In this document: positions 48,318 through 56,998 of the stretch, piece after piece
Position numbering within the stretch: position 1 is the first letter of the stretch
Layout of the letters: the number at the start of each line of letters is the position of its first letter
The notes under the pieces: generated by a model
Seen by the model: only the letters and a program-made list of their open reading frames with translations
Databases searched by the model: none
Told to the model about the DNA's origin: nothing
Program-made: the position numbers and the translations under genes
DNA from: Methylobacterium hispanicum
Lineage (GTDB): Bacteria; Pseudomonadota; Alphaproteobacteria; Rhizobiales; Beijerinckiaceae
Length of the DNA: 64,000 bases
Direction: 5' to 3'
Assembly: GCF_022179285.1 (NCBI RefSeq)
Contig: NZ_BPQO01000003.1
Coordinates: 124,001 to 188,000, forward strand

Positions 48318-49514
48318 TCACGGTGCAGCGGCCGAGGCCCCGTCCCGGGTGCTCGAGCCGACCGCCCGCGCGGGGGGCGTCCGCAGGATCGAGCGATCGA
48401 CCGCGCGGATGTCGCGGTGGCCGCAGAGCGCCATCGTGGTGTCGAGCTCGTGGCGGATGATGTCGAGCGCCTTGGCAACGCCCGCCTGACCGTAGGCGCC
48501 GAGCCCGTACAGGAAGGCGCGGCCGATGAAGACCCCCTTCGCCCCGAGCGCGACGGCCTTGAGCACGTCCTGCCCCGAACGGATGCCGCCATCCATCAGC
48601 ACCTCGATGCGGGACCCGACCGCGTCCACGATCTCGGGGAGCACGGCGATGGACGAGGGGGCCCCGTCGAGCTGGCGACCGCCGTGGTTCGAGACGATCA
48701 GCGCCTCGGCACCCGTAGCGGCCGCCTGCTCGGCGTCCTCCGCGTCGAGGATGCCCTTCAGGATGAGGGGACCCTGCCAGCGGTCGCGGATCCGCCGCAC
48801 GTCGTCCCAACCGAGGCGCGGGTCGAACTGGTCCGCGGCCCAGGCGGAGATGGAACTGGTGTCGCGCACGCCCTCCACGTGCCCGACGATGTTGCGGAAG
48901 GTCCGCCGCCGCGTGCGGAGCATCGACCAGCACCACCGGGGTTTGGTCAGGAGGTTCAACGCGGTGCCGAGCGTCGGCTTCGGGGGCGCGGAGAGGCCGT
49001 TGCGCAGGTCCTTGTGGCGCTGCCCGAGGATCTGGAGGTCCAGGGTGAGGACCAGGGCGGAGCAGCCCGCCGCCTTCGCACGGTCGATCAGCCTGTCGTT
49101 GAAGGCGCGGTCGCGCATGAAGTAGAGCTGAAACCAGAACGGCTCGGTCACGTGCTCCGCCACGTCCTCGATGCTGCAGATGCTCATGGTCGAGAGCGTG
49201 AACGGCACGCCGGCCGCCTCCGCGGCGCGCGCCGCCAGGATCTCGCCGTCGGCATGCTGCATGCCCGTCAGGCCGGTCGGCGCCAGGGCGACCGGCATCG
49301 CGACCGGCCGGCCCGCCATCGTCGTGGCGAGCGAGCGGTCGGTCATGTCGACCGCCACGCGCTGGCGCAGCTTGATCGCGGCGAAGTCGGCCTCGTTGGC
49401 GCGGTAGGTGGACTCGGTCCAGGAGCCGGAATCGCAGTAGTCGTAGAACATCCGCGGCACGCGCCGCTCGGCGATCCGTCGCAGGTCCTCGATGGTCGTG
49501 ATGATGGGTGCCAT
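48318..49514 (-). CDS. FMN-dependent 2-hydroxyacid dehydrogenase (LldD-like)
   Basis: A 398-residue TIM-barrel flavoenzyme that oxidises L-2-hydroxy acids such as L-lactate. Motifs: RVPRMFYDYCDSGSWTEST (FMN-binding start), PVALAPTGLTGMQHADGE, FQLYFMRDR, LILKGILDAEDAEQAAATGA (Lys) and IVSNHGGRQLDGAPSSI, where the His is the catalytic base, then VLMDGGIRSGQDVLKA and the FMN phosphate loop IGRAFLYGLGAYG. The ATG at 49514 gives the usual length. Usually passes electrons to quinone or cytochrome. It may feed on hydroxy acids from the neighbouring ghrA module; that is inference. Confidence 0.9.
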   Translation of the reverse strand: MAPIITTIEDLRRIAERRVPRMFYDYCDSGSWTESTYRANEADFAAIKLRQRVAVDMTDRSLATTMAGRPVAMPVALAPTGLTGMQHADGEILAARAAEAAGVPFTLSTMSICSIEDVAEHVTEPFWFQLYFMRDRAFNDRLIDRAKAAGCSALVLTLDLQILGQRHKDLRNGLSAPPKPTLGTALNLLTKPRWCWSMLRTRRRTFRNIVGHVEGVRDTSSISAWAADQFDPRLGWDDVRRIRDRWQGPLILKGILDAEDAEQAAATGAEALIVSNHGGRQLDGAPSSIAVLPEIVDAVGSRIEVLMDGGIRSGQDVLKAVALGAKGVFIGRAFLYGLGAYGQAGVAKALDIIRHELDTTMALCGHRDIRAVDRSILRTPPARAVGSSTRDGASAAAP

Positions 49515-50378
49515 GGTTCCTACGGCCTCTGGTCGGATAGGGAGCGGCCCGGACGGTCGTGCGTGATGTCCGGGATCATGCCCGACGCGGCGTCGCCGCG
49601 CCGCGCGACGGGATCGCGGGACGGAGCGGTCGTGCCTCCGAGGAGCCGGCACCTCCCCGACCGGGCGGCCGGGACGCGCGGATCTCCGCCAGGATCGGCG
49701 CGATCTGCACGGCCTGCTCCAGGGTGCGCGGCTTGCAGGGCGGGACGCGCGCCGCGCTCGCGCCGGCCGGGTGGGCCGACGCTCCAGGCCGATTCCGGTC
49801 GGTCGGCCCGACGAGGAACGCGTGCCGGCGGTACCGGCCGGTGTCGTCGGTGGACCGGATACCCGCGGATGCGGCCTCCGCGATCGCCGTCATGACGTCG
49901 AGCGTCGCCCCCTCGCCCCGGCATGGGCCCGACGCTCCGGGGACCATCGGGCCGTGCCGAGGGGACTCACTCATGCCGATGGCGCGACCCTCATCGATGA
50001 TCTGTCCGCCGCCGCTGCGCGGATGGGCGGCGACGGTCGCACGCTGCAGCGATGATTCTGTCTCGGATCGCCCGGCCTCCGCCGGGCTCAGGCGCACCGA
50101 GGAGCCGCATCGCCCTTGGTTCGTAGGCGCCGGATATTTCAGGCGCTGTCAATCCGGTCGATCATCCCGGGATCGGCGACCGGGGCGCGATGGCTCGCGA
50201 TGCGCATGGGCCCCGCACGAGCGGGCCCTCCTACGCTGCATTCGAATCCGCAGCTTCGGGCCTCCCGATATGAGGTTCACGTCCCTGGGGCCCGCCGCTT
50301 TCCCGGGGACACGGCATCAGGCTCGAGGTCATTGTTCTTGCGTGATATTTTCGGGAGGCCGGCTTCCGCTCACAAGAA
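49515..50378. other. 864 bp with no firm gene
   Basis: Several long open frames exist, but GC-rich sequence produces these by chance. The best one, minus strand from an ATG at 49974 to 49576 (132 residues, MSESPRHGPMVPGASG...), has only a distant GAGG and low-complexity composition; I do not call it. No terminator with a T-tract was seen. Confidence 0.4.
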
Positions 50379-50657
50379 TCATGCTCTCTGCGGGGCCGCT
50401 GTCCGGCGGCCGCGCGGTACATCGGGTACTTGGTGCGGGTCGCTGCCGGAATCGTCGCTCGATCCGGCGTTCGGGACGGGGCGGTCGCGGTTCATGGCGG
50501 TCGAGTTCCCGCCCGGGTCGGGCGCGTCGTTGGCGCAGCGGCTCCTGTCGCCCATGACGTCCTGCCCCTTGATCGCGCCCAGCGCGGCGAGGGCGGAGGC
50601 GGGCGCCGCGAGGGCGAGGGCGACGAGAGCGGCCGCGGGGCGACGGGGATGGGACAT
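50379..50657 (-). CDS. small secreted protein
   Basis: Encodes 92 residues: signal peptide MSHPRRPAAALVALALAAPA (cut near SALA-ALG), then AIKGQDVMGDRSRCANDAPD and a polar Gly/Asp/Pro-rich tail ending RRTAAPQRA. GGAAGAT lies about 7 bases before the ATG at 50657. No domain recognised. It stands alone 106 bases downstream of the aldolase-like gene on the same strand. Confidence 0.5.
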   Translation of the reverse strand: MSHPRRPAAALVALALAAPASALAALGAIKGQDVMGDRSRCANDAPDPGGNSTAMNRDRPVPNAGSSDDSGSDPHQVPDVPRGRRTAAPQRA

Positions 50658-50763
50658 CGGGATCTTCCGGCTCCGGACGGGGCGGTAGCCGGTTGACCGC
50701 ATCCGGGCCGGACGTTTCCGGAAGTAGGATTCCGAGTGCGACGGCCACATCCGGCAAATCCGC

Positions 50764-51399
50764 CTAGTAGCCGGCCCTGATCACGGATCGCTCGCCGCCC
50801 GCATGCCGCTGAGCCGCCTCGGCCTGGTCGCGGGAGAGGCGCCGGTTCGCGACGAGGCGCACCCACCACGGCACCCGCCTGACCCGACGGCCCGAGGTCT
50901 CCGCCAGCACGAAGGCCTGAGCACATTTCTCCAGGAGTTCCGCGTTCAGCAGCAGGCGCTCCAGGCCCATGCCGAAGCAGAGGACGCGGTCGTCCCAGAC
51001 GAGGGCATTCGTGCTCGCGCGAGGCACCGAGAGGGCCGGGCCGGTCGCGAGCGGAACGGCGAGGCCGAGGTGACGCACCTGCTCGTCGAACAACGCCGGC
51101 ATCGGTCGGCCGACACGGCCGACGGTCCGGCCCCACACCTGGCGGCCTTCGAGGATCGCGCCGACATCTCCGCGCGCGGCGTAGACCGCCCGGTGCGGAT
51201 CGGGGGATCGTCCCCGGTCGAGCGGGGTCCAGACCACGTCCCGCGCCCGGACGGCAGCGTCCGGGCAGGTGATCCGCGCGATCTCGGCCCGTTCGGGGAT
51301 CCGCTGCGAGAGCGTATCCCCGGGCCGCATCAGCCCCTTGGCGGCGAGGCGCCCGACGGCGCCGCGCAGGCCTTCCGCCACGGATTCGCGGCTCTCCAT
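50764..51399 (-). CDS. class II aldolase/adducin-like protein without visible metal ligands
   Basis: A 211-residue protein resembling class II aldolases in its early part (MESRESVAEGLRGAVGRLAA, KGLMRPGDTLSQRIPER, DPHRAVYAARGDVGAILEGR) and in the C-terminal helix (LLLNAELLEKCAQAFVLAET). The His-x-His zinc site expected after the AILEGR strand is replaced by residues such as RQVWGRTVGRVGRPM, so it probably does not catalyse a metal-dependent aldol reaction. It follows the aminotransferase by 8 bases, last of the four-gene operon. It could be a non-catalytic partner or use other chemistry. Confidence 0.7.
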   Translation of the reverse strand: MESRESVAEGLRGAVGRLAAKGLMRPGDTLSQRIPERAEIARITCPDAAVRARDVVWTPLDRGRSPDPHRAVYAARGDVGAILEGRQVWGRTVGRVGRPMPALFDEQVRHLGLAVPLATGPALSVPRASTNALVWDDRVLCFGMGLERLLLNAELLEKCAQAFVLAETSGRRVRRVPWWVRLVANRRLSRDQAEAAQRHAGGERSVIRAGY

Positions 51400-51407
51400 G
51401 ATCGACC

Positions 51408-52868
51408 TCACACGAGCCGGAACACGTCTTCGAAGCGCGAGAGCGCGTCGTCGATGACCGCGTCGGTATCCGCCATGCTCGTGTAGATGCGCGATCCGGC
51501 GAGCGTGAGGATGCCGTGGGCGAGGTAGGCCGCGCCCATCTCCTCCATCGCGTGCTTGCGGGCGGCGTGCTCCCGCATCAGCTTGATCGGGTTGCGCATG
51601 CTCATCAGCAGCACCGCAGAGGTCTGCAGGTGCACGATCGAGCCGAAATTGTAGGCGACGTAGGGCAGGCCGAGCCGGTCGATGATCCCGTTCAGGCCGC
51701 GGCAGAGCCGGTCGCCGGCGCGTCCGGCGGCCACCGCCGCGCCGGTGCGCGCCATCTCGCCGATGGCGTGGTACCCGGCGACGCAGGAGAGCGGGTTGGC
51801 CGACAGCGTCCCGCCGACGAAGGCACGCCGGCTGCCCGTGCCGATGCCCCCGGCCAACAGCATCATGACGTCCCGTCCGCCGCCGATGCCGCCGGCCATC
51901 AGGTAGCCGCCGGTGAGGCACTTGCCGAACACGGTGAGGTCGGGGCGCACCCCGAAATAGCCCTGCGCCCCGCCCATGCCCACGCGGAAGCCGGTCACGA
52001 CCTCGTCGAAGATGAGGAGCGCGCCGAACTCGTCGCAGAGGGCGCGCAGCTGCGCGTTGTAGTCGCGCAGGACCGGGCGGGTCCCGCTCTCCGGCCCGAG
52101 CGGCTCGACGATGATGGCCGCCGTGCCGCCGCGGGCCCGGTTCAGCCAGAGCTTGCGGCGCAGGGCGCCGATGTCGTTGGGGAAGACCTCCTGGGTGTAG
52201 GCGGTGGACCCCCTCGGAATGCCGATCGCCTCGCGGCGTCCCGTACCCGGAACCCGCATGCCGTAGACGACCTGGTCGCTCCAGCCGTGATAGGCGCCGC
52301 CGACCTTGATCACCCATTTCCGGCCCGTATAGGCGCGGGCGAGCCGGATCGCCCCCATGACCGCCTCGGTGCCCGAACCGAGCATGCGGAACATCTCGAT
52401 GTTCGGCATGTGCTGCCGGATCAGTTCGGCGAGCTTCATCTCGTACTCGTGGAACAGGCCGGTGACGGGGCCGCACGCGTCGAGGAGCGCGTGCACCTTC
52501 TCGCGCACGGGCTGGTAGTTGGAGCCCAGCAGCGTCGGGCCGCCCGCCTGCAGGAAGTCGATGTAGCGGTTGCCGTCGGCGTCCCAGATGTAGGGGCCCT
52601 CGCAGCGGGTGGCCGCCAGCGGGAAGGGATAGTTGAAGGCGAGGTTGTGCTGCACGCCGCCCGGGATCACCTCCGCGGTGCGCTGGGCCAGCGCCTTCGA
52701 GGTCCGGCACCTCTGCTCGAAATGGTCGAGCACGCCCGGCAGCGCGTCCTTGCGGATGCCGCGGACCGGCTGCTTCAGCAGGGCGTTCAGCCGGTCCATC
52801 ACCGCCGCGTTGTCGGGCCATTCGGAGATGGCGTAGCCCGTCCCCGGCACAGGGCTCTGCATGTTCAT
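51408..52868 (-). CDS. class III PLP aminotransferase (GSA aminomutase-like)
   Basis: A 486-residue PLP enzyme of the class III group. The Schiff-base Lys is in TVFGKCLTGGYLMAGG; LIFDEVVTGFRVGMGGAQG holds the Asp that binds the pyridine nitrogen; WVIKVGGAYHGWSDQVVYG has the stacking Tyr/His. N-terminal PGGVQHNLAFNYPFPLAATR and the length fit the glutamate-1-semialdehyde aminomutase side of the family, yet the operon context (sugar kinase, aldolase) argues against haem synthesis. It may transaminate an aldehyde or ketone released by the aldolase. Its ATG overlaps the aldolase stop (4 bases). Confidence 0.85.
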   Translation of the reverse strand: MNMQSPVPGTGYAISEWPDNAAVMDRLNALLKQPVRGIRKDALPGVLDHFEQRCRTSKALAQRTAEVIPGGVQHNLAFNYPFPLAATRCEGPYIWDADGNRYIDFLQAGGPTLLGSNYQPVREKVHALLDACGPVTGLFHEYEMKLAELIRQHMPNIEMFRMLGSGTEAVMGAIRLARAYTGRKWVIKVGGAYHGWSDQVVYGMRVPGTGRREAIGIPRGSTAYTQEVFPNDIGALRRKLWLNRARGGTAAIIVEPLGPESGTRPVLRDYNAQLRALCDEFGALLIFDEVVTGFRVGMGGAQGYFGVRPDLTVFGKCLTGGYLMAGGIGGGRDVMMLLAGGIGTGSRRAFVGGTLSANPLSCVAGYHAIGEMARTGAAVAAGRAGDRLCRGLNGIIDRLGLPYVAYNFGSIVHLQTSAVLLMSMRNPIKLMREHAARKHAMEEMGAAYLAHGILTLAGSRIYTSMADTDAVIDDALSRFEDVFRLV

Positions 52869-53524
52869 GACCGTGCTTCCTCCGCTCGGATCGCGTCAAG
52901 ACAGGTGAGGACGAGCTCCCGCAGGCCGGCGTCGAGGCCGGGGCGGGCGGCGATGGCGGCGCGCAGATGCGCGGCGGCGGAGGCCTCGACCTCGGCCACC
53001 ATGGCGGCGGCGTCGGCCAGGCTCGGCGCGGCGCAGATCACGCCGTGGCTCGCCAGCAGGAAGGCGTGGAGGTCCGGGCGCAGGCTCCGGACCAGGGCCT
53101 TGACCAGCAGGCCGGTCCCGGAGGGCCGGTAGGGCACGAGGCCGACCTGCGTGCCGTACAGGGCGAGGTCCGTGCCCGGCCGCCAGGCCAGGCGCTCGTG
53201 CAGGACCGCGATGGCGCTGGCGACCGGCTGGTGGGTGTGGACGCTGGCGCGCCGGTCCGGCCGGGCGGCGAGGAGCGCCGCGTGCAGGCCGCGCTCGACC
53301 GAGGCCGGCCGCGTGCCCGCGATCTGCTCGCGCGTGTCGAGGCGCAGCACGGCGATGTCCTGCGCCGCCATGGCGGCGTAGTCGGTGGCCGAGGGCGTGA
53401 TCGCGAAGTGACGCTCGTCCAGCCGCAGCGCGACGTTGCCGCCGGTGCCGGCCAGGAAGCCCCGGGCCGACAGGTCCCGGCAGGCATCGACGACGGCCTG
53501 CCGCTCCGTCAGGAAATCAGGCAT
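52865..53524 (-). CDS. class II aldolase (AraD/FucA-like)
   Basis: Zinc-dependent aldolase or epimerase of 219 residues that cleaves sugar phosphates such as ribulose- or fuculose-phosphate. LSARGFLAGTGGNVALRLDE is the substrate phosphate loop; SVERGLHAALLAARPDRRAS leads to the metal ligands VHTHQPVASA (His-x-His); the third ligand His is in ASHGVICAAPS. It overlaps both neighbours (8 bases with the kinase, 4 bases with the aminotransferase), so the genes are tightly coupled. Most likely it acts on the phosphate made by the kinase. Confidence 0.85.
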   Translation of the reverse strand: MPDFLTERQAVVDACRDLSARGFLAGTGGNVALRLDERHFAITPSATDYAAMAAQDIAVLRLDTREQIAGTRPASVERGLHAALLAARPDRRASVHTHQPVASAIAVLHERLAWRPGTDLALYGTQVGLVPYRPSGTGLLVKALVRSLRPDLHAFLLASHGVICAAPSLADAAAMVAEVEASAAAHLRAAIAARPGLDAGLRELVLTCLDAIRAEEARS

Positions 53525-55145
53525 GGTGCCGCCTCGTCCGCTCGGGCTTTTCCGCGCCGTTGAGCCGGCGGTAGAGCGGGCCCAGCCGGCGGTGGAGATC
53601 GGTGAACAGCGCGAACCGGTCGTCGTAGAGGCGACGCAGGTCCGGGTTCGGCTCGAAGACGCGATCGATCCGGATGTGCCGGGCCGCCTCGGGGAAATCG
53701 GTGAGGCCGAGCCCGACGCCGCCGATCACGGCCGCGCCGACCGCGTTGGCCTTGAGCGGCTCGTGCAGGCGGCGGATCGGCAGGCCGAGCGTGTCGGCGA
53801 AGATCTGGCACCACGCCTCCGAGAGGGCGCCGCCGCCCAGGATCGTCAGGTGCTCGGTCGGGCGCCCGAGGAAGCGCCGGACCGGCTTCATCATCCAGCG
53901 GGTGTTGAGCGCCGTTCCCTCGAACACCGCCCGCGCGACGGTCTCGCGGGTGTGCTCCATGCTCAGGTTGAACAGGCAGGCGCGCAGCGAGCGGTCGTCG
54001 ACGGGGCAGCGCTCGCCGAACAGCCAGGGCAGATACATGGCGCCGTCGCTGCCGGGCGGCGTGCGGGCGACGATCCGGTCCAGGACCTCGTAGACGTCCG
54101 GCGCGGGCTCCGAGGCGATCAGGCCGTCGTCGTGGAAGATGATACGGTCCTTCAGGAAGGCGACGTTGTTCGCGCCGCTCGTCTGAAGGGCCATCATCAT
54201 GTAGCGCGCGGGCAGGGCGCACGGCACCGAACTGATCTGGTCGAGGATGCTCGTCTTCTTGAAGGGGACGTGGGCGCCGATCCAGGAGGACGAGCCGACG
54301 TAGAGATGCGCGTCGTAATCCGCGAGCGTGCCCGCCCCGATCGCCGCCGCGGTGTTGTCGATCGCCCCGGCCACGACGGCCGTCTCGGGTGGCAGGCCGA
54401 TCTCCTCCGCCACCGCCGGACGGAGCCGTCCGATCACGTCGGTGCAGCGCACGAGGTCCGGGAACTTGTCGCGCGCGATGCCGCTGCCGGCGATCAGGCC
54501 GTCGTGGTAGCGGATCGCGTCCGGGGAGCGGTTGTCCGTGACCCAGGAGGTCAGGATCGAGTCCTGGGTCGCCGCGAAGCGCCCCGTCAGCCTCAGGTTG
54601 ATGAAGTCGAGGACGTTGAGGAACTTGTAGGTCCGCGCGTACACCTCCGGGCGGTGGTCGCGGATGAAGAGCATGTGGCCGGCCGGATCCTTCCCGGACA
54701 GGGCGGGCGCGCCGCCGCAGAGCCGGATCCAGCGCTGAAGCCGGAACGGGTCGTAGCCGGAGACGCTGAAGCGGCCGCCGAACTGCCGCGCCAGGGCCGG
54801 CGCGCCGCGCATGTCCATCCAGAGCACGGCGTTCGTCAGGGGCACGCCGTCCCGGTCGACGGGGATCGTGCCCTCCCCTTGCGTCGAGGCGCACACAGCG
54901 CGGATGCGCGAGACCGGAACCGCGCCGTGCCCGAGCACCTCCCGGGCGGCCGAGACGAAGGCGCGCCACCAATCGTCCGGCTTCTGCTCGGCGCCGACCT
55001 GATCGACCACGACGAGTGGCACCGGACGGAAGGCCCAGGCAACGACCGCGCCGGTCAGGGAGACGAGGCCAACCTTGCAGCCGCTCGTTCCGAGGTCCAG
55101 CGACAGGATGTAGGCCTCGCCGGTATCGCGGTCGCTGGGCCGCAT
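53517..55145 (-). CDS. FGGY-family carbohydrate kinase
   Basis: A 542-residue sugar kinase with the FGGY actin-like fold: ILSLDLGTSGCKVGLVSLTG (phosphate-1 loop), ASTQGEGTIPVDRDG, VLWMDMRGAPA (catalytic Asp), VVAGAIDNTAAAIGAGTL, and LTILGGGALSEAWCQIFADT (adenosine motif). It resembles xylulokinase-like enzymes in arrangement but is longer and more diverged, so the sugar or polyol is not known. First gene of the operon. It starts at an ATG near 55145 and is separated from the AraC regulator by 90 bases. Confidence 0.88.
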   Translation of the reverse strand: MRPSDRDTGEAYILSLDLGTSGCKVGLVSLTGAVVAWAFRPVPLVVVDQVGAEQKPDDWWRAFVSAAREVLGHGAVPVSRIRAVCASTQGEGTIPVDRDGVPLTNAVLWMDMRGAPALARQFGGRFSVSGYDPFRLQRWIRLCGGAPALSGKDPAGHMLFIRDHRPEVYARTYKFLNVLDFINLRLTGRFAATQDSILTSWVTDNRSPDAIRYHDGLIAGSGIARDKFPDLVRCTDVIGRLRPAVAEEIGLPPETAVVAGAIDNTAAAIGAGTLADYDAHLYVGSSSWIGAHVPFKKTSILDQISSVPCALPARYMMMALQTSGANNVAFLKDRIIFHDDGLIASEPAPDVYEVLDRIVARTPPGSDGAMYLPWLFGERCPVDDRSLRACLFNLSMEHTRETVARAVFEGTALNTRWMMKPVRRFLGRPTEHLTILGGGALSEAWCQIFADTLGLPIRRLHEPLKANAVGAAVIGGVGLGLTDFPEAARHIRIDRVFEPNPDLRRLYDDRFALFTDLHRRLGPLYRRLNGAEKPERTRRHHA

Positions 55146-55235
55146 CGTGCGTCAGTCCCGGGGTTCGACAATCGTGCCGCGACGATAGTCGGCTCCCGCA
55201 GGCCGCCTAAGAGCCGGGAGAGCCCCGCCAAGGGT

Positions 55236-56342
55236 CTATTCCGGCCATAATCCGGCGGCATCCGAGCGGACCGCCCCCGGTGTGCTGCCGGTCCAGCGCC
55301 GGAACGCGCGCCGGAAATTGTGGGCGTCGGTGAAGCCGACGGCGAGCGCGACCTCGTCGATCGTCAGCCCGGCATTGGCCAGGAGTTCCAGGGCCCGGTT
55401 CCGGCGCTGCCGGTCGAGCAGGTCCTGGAACGAGGTGGCGAACTCGGCCAGGCGCCGTCTCAGCGTCCGCTCCGACAGGCCGAGTTCCTGCGCGACGCGC
55501 TCGCAGTTTGGGGGCTGCCGCAGGTTCTGTCGCAGCACGCGCTCGACCGAGTCGATGACCTCCTGCGCCTCGCGGTTGCGGGCGCGGTTGCGCTCGAGGA
55601 AGCTCATCACCTCGCGATGACTCAGCGGGTCCGAGGTGATCAACGGCCTGGCCAACTCCCCCGCGTCGTAGACGAACAGGTTCTCGGTGCACCCGAAGCG
55701 GACCTCGCAGTCGAAGATCCGGCGATAGGCCTCCGCGCAGGCGGGGGGCGGATAGGCGAGATCGATCCGCCGCGGCCTGGCCCGCTCGCCCACGAGCCCG
55801 CGCCCGATCTGCAGGAAGCTCGCGAAGGCCTCCTCGACCAGGAAGACGGTGATGTCGGGCGCGTGGAAGCGCGTGCTCGCCGAGACGACCACGTCGTGCC
55901 CGGAGATCCGCTTGTCGAACTCCAGCATGCTGCCGGTGTCCTTCTGCAGGACGAGGCCGAGGTCGATCGCCGCGCCGAGGGTCCGGCTGGTGATCATGGC
56001 GTAGCCGACGAGGCCGATCGAGGTGATCGTCTCGCGGCTGCCGGTCTCCAGCCCGAGGGCGTAGCCCCGCGCCATCCTGAGCGCGCGGCGGATGATCTCG
56101 TGGCCCTGGCGGAAGGAGACGCGGCAGCTCGGATCGGCGAGGTCGTCCAGGGTCAGGCCGAAGCCGAGGGTGATGCGCGACGGGTCGAAGCCTAGATCCG
56201 CCAGGGTCGCCGCGAGGCAGCGCAACAGGAAGACCGGGATGTTCGCCGTCACGTAGCGCGCGTCGGCGGTCTCGTCCGACGCGGCGCGCGATCCGCCCGG
56301 CCCGTCGGCCCGTGCGGTGGCGGGCTCGATCATCGCGCCCAC
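55236..56342 (-). CDS. AraC-family regulator with Arabinose_bd-type domain
   Basis: A 368-residue regulator. N-terminal effector domain (about 35-215: FLLRCLAATLADLGFDPSRI, GLVGYAMITSRTLGAAIDLG) of the Arabinose_bd type seen in OruR/ArgR-like proteins, then two helix-turn-helix motifs (CERVAQELGLSERTLRRRLA and TIDEVALAVGFTDAHNFRRA) ending FRRWTGSTPGAVRSDA. It is divergent from the FadL-esterase-permease/oxygenase genes and upstream of the kinase operon, so it could control either; proteins of this type often accompany FadL-like and oxygenase genes. Confidence 0.88.
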   Translation of the reverse strand: MGAMIEPATARADGPGGSRAASDETADARYVTANIPVFLLRCLAATLADLGFDPSRITLGFGLTLDDLADPSCRVSFRQGHEIIRRALRMARGYALGLETGSRETITSIGLVGYAMITSRTLGAAIDLGLVLQKDTGSMLEFDKRISGHDVVVSASTRFHAPDITVFLVEEAFASFLQIGRGLVGERARPRRIDLAYPPPACAEAYRRIFDCEVRFGCTENLFVYDAGELARPLITSDPLSHREVMSFLERNRARNREAQEVIDSVERVLRQNLRQPPNCERVAQELGLSERTLRRRLAEFATSFQDLLDRQRRNRALELLANAGLTIDEVALAVGFTDAHNFRRAFRRWTGSTPGAVRSDAAGLWPE

Positions 56343-56681
56343 CCCGGATCGCGGCGCAGGAGGTCCGGCCCGTTTGGCCGAATGTGACCCGCGAATGTCA
56401 CGACAGGCACCTTTCTGAGCCGGCCCACCAATCCTAACGTTCGGCAGCTGATCGCAAGATGATGCGTCTCACTCTTCGGGCCCTGCCGGCCTAATATGGT
56501 TCTCGTCGCCTTTCAAGGTGAACCTGCGCAGTCGTCACGAAGATGTTCCCGGTGGACCGCATGAATCCCTTGGTGTTCCGTCACGCGATCGACGCGGCCC
56601 CGGCGACGGCGGCCGGGACGGCGCGCGGGCGCGCCGCGGCCCGGCTCCGGCGCTCCGGCCTCCTCTCCCGGGTCTGACCCG

Positions 56682-56852
56682 ATGTCGGTCGGCGTCCCGC
56701 CCCTCGCCCCGCTGCCCGAGGCGCAGCGCGCCGCCTTCCTGCGCGACGGCTTCCGCCGCTTCTCCCATGCGCGGCGGGCACGGACGCGCGGGGGCTCGAT
56801 CCGGCCCGCCACGCCGCCCTACGGACCGCTCGCACGCTTCCTCATGCGGTAG
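56682..56852 (+). CDS. possible 56-residue protein
   Basis: Reads MSVGVPPLAPLPEAQRAAFL then RDGFRRFSHARRARTRGGSI and ends GPLARFLMR. Plausible as a short basic protein but without a clear ribosome binding site, and in GC-rich sequence where chance frames are common. The rest of the 56343-56998 gap shows no gene; the 56853-56998 part is AT-rich and probably carries the FadL promoter. Confidence 0.3.
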   Translation: MSVGVPPLAPLPEAQRAAFLRDGFRRFSHARRARTRGGSIRPATPPYGPLARFLMR

Positions 56853-56998
56853 GCGCCCGCGAATACACAATACGAGGGTGAAACCGAATTGCAACACCGT
56901 TCAATTCTGTACATCCGCGGCGATATTTTGATAGGATTACATTCAGATCTATGAAAAATAGCGCGTATTCTTCCTAAAAAATGCGGGGGCGAGGGGAA

